Part shown: positions 56,929-64,000 of the stretch, piece after piece
How positions within the stretch are numbered: the stretch's first letter is position 1
Layout: every line of letters begins with the position of its first letter
Origin: Gammaproteobacteria bacterium
GTDB taxonomy: Bacteria; Pseudomonadota; Gammaproteobacteria; Francisellales; CACEW01
DNA: 64,000 bases
Direction of reading: 5' to 3'
Assembly (NCBI GenBank): GCA_030652335.1
Contig: JAUSAW010000006.1
Span: 32,499 to 96,498, forward strand
Position numbers and translations under genes: made by a program
The notes under the pieces: model-generated
Databases searched by the model: none
What the model saw: only the letters and a program-made list of their open reading frames with translations
Told to the model about the DNA's origin: nothing

Positions 56929-56942
56929 TTTGTCATGGCAAA
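56929..56942. repeat. Dispersed palindrome, one variant base
   Basis: TTTGTCATGGCAAA in the 82-base gap between hslR and the MFS gene. Confidence 0.6.
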
Positions 56943-56996
56943 CTTGAGCCATATTGCGTTTATGGTATAGAATTAGTGCTCAAATAGGAATTTATT

Positions 56997-58163
56997 ATGC
57001 CTTTGCGTTACTTTATTTTAATGTTGTCTATGCTGATCGTTACGATTGGGCAACTGTCTAATTATCTCTATACTCCGTCGATGCCTGCTATGGTAAGAGA
57101 GCTACATACTCACTCCACACAGATACAACTAAGCTTAAGCCTACCGTTAATTACTTACGGCCTGGCGCAATTACTCTATGGCGCTTTATCGGATTATTAT
57201 GGGCGCAGAAAGCTGGTATTAGTAGGGTTAACGATTTTTATGCTAGGCAGTATCGTGACGGTCCTAGCGCCTACTATCGACGTTTTATTATGCGGCAGAA
57301 TGATTCAAGGTCTTGGTGTCGGGGCAGTGGGCCTCACTCGCGTTATTAACCGCGATGTATTTAGCGGAGCTGAATTTCTTAAGATGGGCAGTTATATCAC
57401 CATGGTATTAGCGCTGGTTCCTATCCTGGCCCCTTTATTAGGCGGTTATATTCAGGATTATATCGGCTGGCGAGGTAACTTTGAGTTTTTGTTAATTTAT
57501 GCTGTGATTATTTTAATCTTGGTCAGTTTAAAATTGCCAGAAACCAATGCCAACCGCCATCCAGGCCATCCCACTTTAAAATCGCTAATGCAAGGTTATG
57601 CCTGGGTTTTAAGCAATAAACGCTTTGTCGCCTTTTTATGCTGTAGTCTGCTGACCTTTTCCGGGGAAGCGATCTATATCATAATCGCCCCATTTTTATT
57701 ACAAAATGAACTGAGTTGGTCGGCTGTCGCTTATGGCTGGCTAAGTTTATTTAGCGTCTGTGGGTTCTTAATTGGAGCGATTATTGCCTCTAGGTTATCG
57801 CATAATATTTTGCCTGAAAAAATGCTTAAAATCGGCAGCTCGATAACTTTATTCGCTAGCCTTTTGATGCTCGCCTTATCGTGGCAGCTTAATACCTGGG
57901 TTATTTTATTGCCTATGAGTATTTATATGATGGGAATGAGCATGATCACCATCCCTTGCGGAGTGGCGGCCATGACTTTATTTACCAATAGGATAGGGGT
58001 GGCTGGAGCCGTTTATGGCAGCGGCATTATGGTTGGTTCAGGCCTAATTAGCTGTCTTAGCACCCAATTCCATCTTCATAACCAAAGACCTTTAGCGCTT
58101 ATTCTAAGCGGCATTGCTTTGACTGTGACTTTTATTTACAGTAAATTTATTAGGATAAAGTGA
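56997..58163 (+). CDS. MFS transporter, Bcr/CflA-like
   Basis: 388 residues and about 12 transmembrane segments. The N-terminal half shows the drug-exporter pattern (YTPSMPAMVRELH, the loop 2-3 motif GALSDYYGRRKLVL, and RMIQGLGVGAVG). It probably exports a drug or metabolite; relatives in Legionella serve siderophore export, which would fit the LbtU-like porin but is not shown here. Confidence 0.85.
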   Translation: MPLRYFILMLSMLIVTIGQLSNYLYTPSMPAMVRELHTHSTQIQLSLSLPLITYGLAQLLYGALSDYYGRRKLVLVGLTIFMLGSIVTVLAPTIDVLLCGRMIQGLGVGAVGLTRVINRDVFSGAEFLKMGSYITMVLALVPILAPLLGGYIQDYIGWRGNFEFLLIYAVIILILVSLKLPETNANRHPGHPTLKSLMQGYAWVLSNKRFVAFLCCSLLTFSGEAIYIIIAPFLLQNELSWSAVAYGWLSLFSVCGFLIGAIIASRLSHNILPEKMLKIGSSITLFASLLMLALSWQLNTWVILLPMSIYMMGMSMITIPCGVAAMTLFTNRIGVAGAVYGSGIMVGSGLISCLSTQFHLHNQRPLALILSGIALTVTFIYSKFIRIK

Positions 58164-58166
58164 CAA

Positions 58167-58991
58167 TTACCAGCTACTTCCCGCAGCATTTACTATGGCT
58201 TCCAAATCTTTGCCCTGTGCCAGGCCAGCGTAAATGCTAGGTGTCCCATCCGCTTTGGTATAAATGATGACGGGGGTGCCAATAAACTGATTTTGGGTAA
58301 AAAAGGTGTTATTTTCTACCACTTGATTAAAGGCCATTTTATAGGCCGGGTCTGATTCGTCTAAAGCAGTGATGCCGCCCTCTTCTTGCGAGCTATTAAA
58401 ATCATTTTCATCCTGTTTGAGTGCTGCAATTTGGTCTTTAGGGGATTGAATACTAAGCAAATGAGCCGCTTTGCCTAAACTGGTGGATTTAATGATTCCT
58501 ACTGATACCCAACGTACTTGCAATTGATTTCCTGCAATAAACGGGGCTAAAGATTGGAAAGACATGTGACAGTAAATGCAATTCGGATCGATTAGCACAT
58601 AGATCTTATGAGGGGCGGAATCGCTGCCTTCGCTAATCCAATGTGTTTTGGCTATAGCTTGGCCTGCATTTTTAGCTATCGCTTTATTGATATATTCATC
58701 GGTGTACTGTTGGGTGAGATTGGTACCATCAGCCGCTATTAAAGCCCCGGCAAATAAATACTTATTCGCCGGATCCACAAATAAAATGGCCTGACTATTT
58801 TGTTTTTTAGTTTGTACTACAAAACCCTGCCAGCCATTAGCAGCTTTAAATTCGTTGGTAATAGTCACTTGGTTATAGGTGAGTTTGGTCACAAGCTTTG
58901 CTGCCGGACTATCGAGATTTAGCTTAGCTTGAGCGGAAAAACTTAAGCTAACTAGACCAGCTAACAAAGTCAGTTTTAACATGTTTTTCAT
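58167..58991 (-). CDS. DsbC/DsbG-like periplasmic disulfide isomerase
   Basis: The signal peptide (about 1-22, ending FSAQA) is followed by a dimerisation-type domain and a thioredoxin fold with the active site CIYC in VLIDPNCIYCHMSFQ and a cis-Pro loop IGTPVII. 274 residues. ATG 58991 is preferred, as AAGGTGA lies upstream; 59030 would put residues before the signal peptide. Expected to help fold disulfide proteins such as LptD, encoded next door, whose N- and C-terminal Cys must pair. Confidence 0.9.
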   Translation of the reverse strand: MKNMLKLTLLAGLVSLSFSAQAKLNLDSPAAKLVTKLTYNQVTITNEFKAANGWQGFVVQTKKQNSQAILFVDPANKYLFAGALIAADGTNLTQQYTDEYINKAIAKNAGQAIAKTHWISEGSDSAPHKIYVLIDPNCIYCHMSFQSLAPFIAGNQLQVRWVSVGIIKSTSLGKAAHLLSIQSPKDQIAALKQDENDFNSSQEEGGITALDESDPAYKMAFNQVVENNTFFTQNQFIGTPVIIYTKADGTPSIYAGLAQGKDLEAIVNAAGSSW

Positions 58992-59172
58992 AAATTCACC
59001 TTTATTGAAAGATTGATCATAGGCTAGCACCTTAGCCCAAGGCCATTTTAAAATCCACCCCCGGCCCCTATGTTGTTATCCAGATAGCGTGGCTCGTCAG
59101 TAGCCAGATAACGCTCCTTAAACAATACTAGTCTCAAAGCTCTTGGCCTGCTAGAATAAGCGCTAGCACAAA

Positions 59173-61812
59173 GTGAAGTTAAAACCAGTGATTAAAAAAG
59201 CATATAAAATTCGATTTTTTTTCAGCTTAATTTTAGGGCTGGGCGCCTTGTTATTTATAGGTTTTGCACAGGCTTTAGTAAGCGATAGCAACCCCTATCG
59301 AGTTCCTTGGCAATGTACTTCATCAAATGGCAAATGGGTGTGCCATGAAAATATTTCAACCGATACCGATTTATATAAAACCAATCAAACTTCTGAGCAG
59401 CACACCGCTGCCTTAGAAAAAGCCTTAGGTTGGGTTCAAGACGATAGCGATAATGCACAAAATTGTTCGATCTGTGGCGGGCATTATTATGAAGCGCCTC
59501 TGCCTATAAGCAAAACGGCCGGCACCTTGGCGGGTTCAAAAACGAGTATCGTTCCAGGTAGTACTTATTACAAAGTTCAGGGCCAGTTAGTATTGGGTAA
59601 TGGAGTCGTTGTTACTCAGCCCGGCCGTGTTTTATATGCCGATCAAGCCACCATAACCCCTAATTTACAAACCGGTAAGCTGCAAAGAATTGTCGCGACC
59701 GGTAATATTCGTCTCCATCAAGAAGGCCAATTATGGCTAGGCAATCAACTATCAGCAAACTTAACCAGCCATAATGCAGAAGTAGAAGATGTCACTTATC
59801 TTATTCGAGTAAGCGCGACCAAGCCTAATTTCTTACAAAATGCAGACGAGGCAAGCGACCCTAACTTTACAAACTATGCTCGCGGGCATGCAGATACAGT
59901 TTTGCAGCTTAGCGAAAATGTTTATTCTTTGATTCATGCTACTTATACCACTTGCCCTCCAGCGAGCCGCACCTGGATGTTGGAAGCCTCAAAAATTGAT
60001 TTGGATGAAAATACCGGACGAGGCACCGCTGAAAACACGTTCTTATTGATTCACGGAGTACCTATTTTTTATGCTCCTTATTTTAGCTTTCCCCTCAATA
60101 AAGACCGTAAAACAGGCTTTCTATACGCCAATGCCAGTTATAACACTGTCAATGGAATAGCGCTTAGCTTCCCTTATTATATTAATTTAGCGACTAATTA
60201 TGATGACACCATAACACCTACCATCTATACCAAACGCGGTGTTTTGTTTGAGAATTTATTTAGATATTTAACGCATTCAAGCATGGGCACGATAGACACT
60301 CAGATAATGCCTGATGATCAGTTTACCCATAAAACTCGCTATGCTTATGCGATAAACGATACCACTAATTTTAGTAAAAACTGGCAGGCTATACTCGATT
60401 ATAATAAGGTCGGCGACCCCAATTATTTACAAGATTTTGGTAGCCAAACCAGCGCAGTAGTCGCTAACCAAGTCTTATTAAATCAATCCTTGGCGCTTAA
60501 TTACAATAGCTTACATTGGACTTTTAACGGAGTAGTGCAGTCTTATCAAATTGTTAATCCCTTATTAACAGTGGGTAACCGCCCGTATAATGAATATCCT
60601 GCAACTGAATTACAGGCCCAATACCCAAATGTATTAAGCCCGTTTAGTGTAAGTTTGAATAGCGGATTTACTAATTTTGAAAAATCGGCCGCAAATGGTA
60701 GCATCAACCCAATCGATGGACAACGTACCTTTGTAGCGCCTACTATAAGCCTGCCTTTAGCAAAAAGCTTCGGCTACTTTACTCCGGCTTTAACCGTCAA
60801 TAGCACGGCTTATAATTTACAAAACAACGAAATTAATGGCTATCCAGACAGCAGTATTACCCGGACCCTGCCGATTTTTGATATCGATACCGGCTTATAT
60901 TTTGATCGAGATTTTAACCTTGATGGCAGCAGCTTTACGCAAACCTTAGAACCTAGACTGTTTTATTTGTTTGTGCCTGATACCAATCAAAACAATATCC
61001 CCGTATTTGATACCGGCATCAATAGCTTTAGTTATAGCCAATTATTTAGCACCAATCGATTTAGCGGCATAGACAGGATTGGAGATGCCAACCAAATTAG
61101 CGGCGCCTTATCCACCAGCGTTAATAATAGTCTTGGTCAGGAGCTCTTTAATGCCGCGGTAGGTCAGATTTATTACTTTAAAAACCGTGAAGTATCGCTT
61201 TGTACTAACACCCCTGGCCAGCCACCTTGTATTATTACCGAAAATCCACAATATACTCAGCCATACTCCGATATCGTTGGCATGGCGAATTATTATTTTA
61301 ATTCCATCTGGTCCATTAATACCAATATGTCCTATAACCCAAAAATTAACGTACTCGATGCGCAGTCCTATCAAGTGGCGTATCAACCGGATGCTAAAGA
61401 TTTATTTAATTTTGGTTATAGTACCAATAATGCAGACTATGGTTTATTGAGCAACGATCAAATTTTATCCGGCGTGACTCCGCCTCGAATTTCAGAAGTT
61501 AACGCCTCTGCCGTATGGAATATCGTTCAGTCCTGGAGCGTAGTAGGAAACGTAAGTTACTCATTAAACTATAAAAATATCATTTCACAATTTGCCGGAC
61601 TACAATACGATGCATGCTGTTGGGCAATGCGATTTATTGTGTATCAATATGTCATCAATAATGACCCTAACTTACCTGCTGTAATCAGTGGGCCTAAAGA
61701 CACCACGTATATGGTACAATTTGAACTGAAAGGTTTAGGCAATAATAGCAGCACCCAGGTCAACGCCTTATTAAATGGAATACCGGGATATAACAATCAG
61801 CTAGGATTTTAA
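59173..61812 (+). CDS. lptD: LPS-assembly protein LptD
   Basis: Outer-membrane barrel that, with LptE, places lipopolysaccharide on the cell surface. N-terminal hydrophobic signal (about 15-34), an OstA/LptA-like domain (about 130-220), then a large beta-barrel. Cys48, 57, 98 and 101 near the N-terminus and the Cys815-Cys816 pair (YDACCW) match the disulfide-forming layout of LptD. Start is GTG 59173. 879 residues. surA begins two bases after the stop. Confidence 0.95.
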   Translation: MKLKPVIKKAYKIRFFFSLILGLGALLFIGFAQALVSDSNPYRVPWQCTSSNGKWVCHENISTDTDLYKTNQTSEQHTAALEKALGWVQDDSDNAQNCSICGGHYYEAPLPISKTAGTLAGSKTSIVPGSTYYKVQGQLVLGNGVVVTQPGRVLYADQATITPNLQTGKLQRIVATGNIRLHQEGQLWLGNQLSANLTSHNAEVEDVTYLIRVSATKPNFLQNADEASDPNFTNYARGHADTVLQLSENVYSLIHATYTTCPPASRTWMLEASKIDLDENTGRGTAENTFLLIHGVPIFYAPYFSFPLNKDRKTGFLYANASYNTVNGIALSFPYYINLATNYDDTITPTIYTKRGVLFENLFRYLTHSSMGTIDTQIMPDDQFTHKTRYAYAINDTTNFSKNWQAILDYNKVGDPNYLQDFGSQTSAVVANQVLLNQSLALNYNSLHWTFNGVVQSYQIVNPLLTVGNRPYNEYPATELQAQYPNVLSPFSVSLNSGFTNFEKSAANGSINPIDGQRTFVAPTISLPLAKSFGYFTPALTVNSTAYNLQNNEINGYPDSSITRTLPIFDIDTGLYFDRDFNLDGSSFTQTLEPRLFYLFVPDTNQNNIPVFDTGINSFSYSQLFSTNRFSGIDRIGDANQISGALSTSVNNSLGQELFNAAVGQIYYFKNREVSLCTNTPGQPPCIITENPQYTQPYSDIVGMANYYFNSIWSINTNMSYNPKINVLDAQSYQVAYQPDAKDLFNFGYSTNNADYGLLSNDQILSGVTPPRISEVNASAVWNIVQSWSVVGNVSYSLNYKNIISQFAGLQYDACCWAMRFIVYQYVINNDPNLPAVISGPKDTTYMVQFELKGLGNNSSTQVNALLNGIPGYNNQLGF

Positions 61813-61814
61813 AC

Positions 61815-63173
61815 ATGAACTGCAGACAACTTTGTATTAAAACTATTTTAGTAGCGGGTATAAGCCTTATCGGTCTCAATGCTTGGGCTGCCACTGCTGT
61901 AACTCAGACTAATACCCATTCGGGCGAATTTATTAATGGTACAGTGGCTATCGTCAATAGCGGGGTAATCACTCAGGCCCAGCTAGATCAAGCGACTCAA
62001 GAAGCTATCGTTCAGGCTAAGTCCCAAGGCCTTGCAGTGCCAGATAGGATCAGCTTACAGCGTCAAGTCTTGCAAACCTTAATCTCTGAAACCGTGGCTA
62101 TGCAATTAGCTCAATTAAATAATATTACTATTAGTGATGGCCAAATTGATGCGGCGATGACCCAGATTGCTTCACGCAATAATATGAACTTGTCCCAGCT
62201 TCAAAATGCTTTATCTCAACAAGGGATTAGCTTGAGCGCCTATAAAGACACCATTCGCAAACAGCTCACTATTAATCAGCTTGAGCAACAAGCCGTAGCG
62301 AACTCTATTATCGTCACCCCTGGCGAAATCGATAACTATCTCTCTATGCAAAACGCCATAGCCGGTCCGGGAGCTCAATATCATGTCGAGCATATTTTAA
62401 TCGCGTATCCAAGCGACCCAACAGCGGCTAATCTCGCTAAAACCAAGCAGCAAGCTCAAGCAATTATCGAAAAAATTAATAAAGGCCTGCCCTTTACCGA
62501 AGCGGCTATTAAATATTCCAGCGCCAGCGATGCCTTAAGCGGCGGCGATCTAGGCTTTAAAACCCTAGGCGATTTACCTAGCGCATTCGGATCGATTGTT
62601 CCCACCATGCAAGTCGGTCAAATATACGGTCCATTTGCTAGCGATAGCGCCTTCCATATTATTAAATTAGTTGCTAAAAAGAACAGCAAAATTCCGGCGC
62701 ATTATATTGAGCAATATAAAATATCCGGCATCTTTATGAAAACCAGCCCGATTTTAACGGCCACTCATATTGAAGAACAATTGAATGGCTATAGAAAAGA
62801 TGTGGCAGCCGGCGCTTCTTTTAGTAAGCTAGCTTCCGAAAACTCCGAAGATCCGATTAGCGCAAAAGCAGGCGGCGATATGGGCTGGCAAGATACTAGC
62901 CAACTTAGCCCAAGCTTTGCTAAAGCTATTACCAATACCCCTGTAGGCAAAGTTAGTCAACCATTCGTAACCGACAAGGGCTGGTATATTATTCAAGTTC
63001 AAGCTAAGCGCAAAATAGATGATACCGCCAATTATGAAAGATTATTGGCCCAGCAAGCCATCTTCCAGCGTAAGGCCGAACAAGCCGTACAAACCTGGCA
63101 GTCACAAATTCGCGGCGCCTCTTATGTGCAGATCTTAAATCCAGCACTACAAATGCCCGATGCTCAATCATAA
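61815..63173 (+). CDS. surA: Periplasmic chaperone / prolyl isomerase SurA
   Basis: Escorts outer-membrane proteins, LptD being a main client. The signal peptide (about 1-25, ending NAWA) leads into the chaperone domain (GTVAIVNSGVITQAQLDQ), followed by two parvulin domains (about 186-285 and 298-398; the second has SEDPISAKAGGDMGW and the VSQPFVTDKGWYIIQV end). 452 residues. Overlaps pdxA by 14 bases. Confidence 0.95.
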   Translation: MNCRQLCIKTILVAGISLIGLNAWAATAVTQTNTHSGEFINGTVAIVNSGVITQAQLDQATQEAIVQAKSQGLAVPDRISLQRQVLQTLISETVAMQLAQLNNITISDGQIDAAMTQIASRNNMNLSQLQNALSQQGISLSAYKDTIRKQLTINQLEQQAVANSIIVTPGEIDNYLSMQNAIAGPGAQYHVEHILIAYPSDPTAANLAKTKQQAQAIIEKINKGLPFTEAAIKYSSASDALSGGDLGFKTLGDLPSAFGSIVPTMQVGQIYGPFASDSAFHIIKLVAKKNSKIPAHYIEQYKISGIFMKTSPILTATHIEEQLNGYRKDVAAGASFSKLASENSEDPISAKAGGDMGWQDTSQLSPSFAKAITNTPVGKVSQPFVTDKGWYIIQVQAKRKIDDTANYERLLAQQAIFQRKAEQAVQTWQSQIRGASYVQILNPALQMPDAQS

Positions 63174-64000
63174 GGCCTCTTTACCAGTCATTGCTTTAAG
63201 TGTTGGTGAACCAGCCGGAATAGGGCCTGATATCGCGATTAAGCTGGCTCAGCATAATTTGCCCTGCTGTTTAATCGCCATAGGCAATAGCAACTTGCTG
63301 CTAGAACGTGCCACCATTTTAGGCCTATCGTTGCACATCATCCCTTATCTATCTCCTCCCCCAGAGCATCAACCGGGCACCTTAATAGTATACGACCTCC
63401 CATTAGCCACTCCAGTTATCCCAGGCCAGCTTAATAAGGCCAATGCCCAGTATGTTCTAAAAAGTATTAGCATCGCAACCGAGCTGTGTTTAGAGGGAGT
63501 TGCCGATGCCATGGTCACAGGGCCGGTCCATAAAGGCCTTATTAATGAAGCAGGCATAGCCTTTAGCGGTCATACCGAATTTATCGCCACACTTTGTCAT
63601 GTCAAAGACGTGGTGATGATGTTAGCGTCCAAGCAGCTTAAAGTAGCATTGACCACCGTGCATATGCCCTTATCCCAAGTGCCAAAGAATATTACAGAGC
63701 CGCGCCTCACCAACACTTTACGCATACTTAATCGGGCTTTAATACAGGATTTTGGTATCGCTACGCCGCATATCGGCGTTTGTGGTTTAAACCCTCATGC
63801 CGGCGAAAATGGGCATCTTGGCAGTGAAGAAAACACCATAATTATTCCAGCCTTACATAAACTTAAAGCGGAAGGCCTAAATCTTACCGGGCCCTTACCG
63901 GCCGATACGTTATTTGCCCCAGAAAAAAGCAAACAGTTCGATGCCATAGTGGCCATGTATCACGATCAGGGCTTAGCGCCTTTAAAAGCGTTATATTTCG
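63160..64000 (+). CDS. pdxA: 4-hydroxythreonine-4-phosphate dehydrogenase, 3' end outside window
   Basis: Oxidises 4-phosphohydroxythreonine in pyridoxal phosphate synthesis. From ATG 63160 the frame stays open to the window end (about 280 residues). Motifs are IALSVGEPAGIGPDIAIKL, VTGPVHKGLI with SGHTEF (metal His), GLNPHAGENGHLG and AMYHDQGLAPLK. It overlaps the end of surA. This is the classical lptD-surA-pdxA block; ksgA would be expected next. Confidence 0.95.
   Translation, partial: MLNHKASLPVIALSVGEPAGIGPDIAIKLAQHNLPCCLIAIGNSNLLLERATILGLSLHIIPYLSPPPEHQPGTLIVYDLPLATPVIPGQLNKANAQYVLKSISIATELCLEGVADAMVTGPVHKGLINEAGIAFSGHTEFIATLCHVKDVVMMLASKQLKVALTTVHMPLSQVPKNITEPRLTNTLRILNRALIQDFGIATPHIGVCGLNPHAGENGHLGSEENTIIIPALHKLKAEGLNLTGPLPADTLFAPEKSKQFDAIVAMYHDQGLAPLKALYF
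63593..63606. repeat. Near-match to dispersed palindrome
   Basis: TTTGTCATGTCAAA within pdxA; one mismatched pair in the palindrome. Confidence 0.45.

Overview
The window is a compact, moderately AT-rich stretch of a gammaproteobacterial chromosome. It holds the dnaA/dnaN origin region, a complete SUF iron-sulfur operon, a complete trp operon, biotin, heme and phosphate-uptake gene sets, and the lptD-surA-pdxA block. Several traits point to a host-associated lineage near Legionellales/Coxiellaceae: an LbtU/DUF3573-type outer-membrane porin, a BioC/BioH-type biotin pathway, and a eukaryote-like mitochondrial carrier family protein. That placement is inference. No rRNA, tRNA, insertion sequence, prophage or CRISPR array was seen.

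Layout. 1-1735: 3' end of folE, then cbpA-cbpM. 1736-2562: a vapBC toxin-antitoxin pair under a consensus promoter embedded in a palindrome. 2565-7703: pstC-A-B-S, divergent from a porin. 7768-8912: ferredoxin, coaD and a small HTH protein. 8976-15485: Rrf2 regulator-sufBCDSU-sufA-sufT. 15605-21658: two surface-glycan type genes, dps, an amino-acid antiporter and a divergent LysR regulator. 21698-29523: trpL leader/attenuator, trpEGDCFBA and a class II DAHP synthase. 29656-31203: two paralogous single-pass membrane proteins of unknown function. 31244-37892: mnmG, a decayed dinD, mnmE, yidC, yidD, rnpA and rpmH. 37893-40954: origin region, dnaA, dnaN. 40956-48504: birA, bioDCHFB, bioA, a DUF1284 gene and bioY. 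48647-56536: orphan antitoxin, hemCDXY, an SDR gene, 5-aminolevulinate synthase, an unknown gene and the mitochondrial-carrier-like gene. 56528-64000: hslR, an MFS transporter, a DsbC/G-like protein, lptD, surA and the 5' part of pdxA.

How the genes work together. SUF supplies Fe-S clusters to enzymes such as BioB and the ferredoxin. The trp operon is controlled by classical attenuation (leader peptide with three consecutive Trp codons) and carries its own DAHP synthase as last gene. The biotin genes sit next to dnaN in place of the usual recF/gyrB, and the bioB/bioA and bioY promoters share a TTGTCAAC element over the -35 box, consistent with BirA control. Heme synthesis appears to start from glycine plus succinyl-CoA (ALAS), which is unusual for this group, beside hemC/D/X/Y.

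Most notable items: (i) a degenerate three-repeat mitochondrial carrier protein encoded just after ALAS; (ii) a 12-14 bp palindrome, TTTGTCATGACAAA, scattered through coding and intergenic DNA far more often than chance; (iii) a G/C-rich palindromic element placed in frame in the N-terminus of an SDR protein, with a second copy upstream of a LysR gene; (iv) three related 28-30 bp palindromes in and after the decayed dinD gene, one of which encodes exactly ten codons of it; (v) a pair of paralogous membrane proteins with a conserved C-terminal tail.
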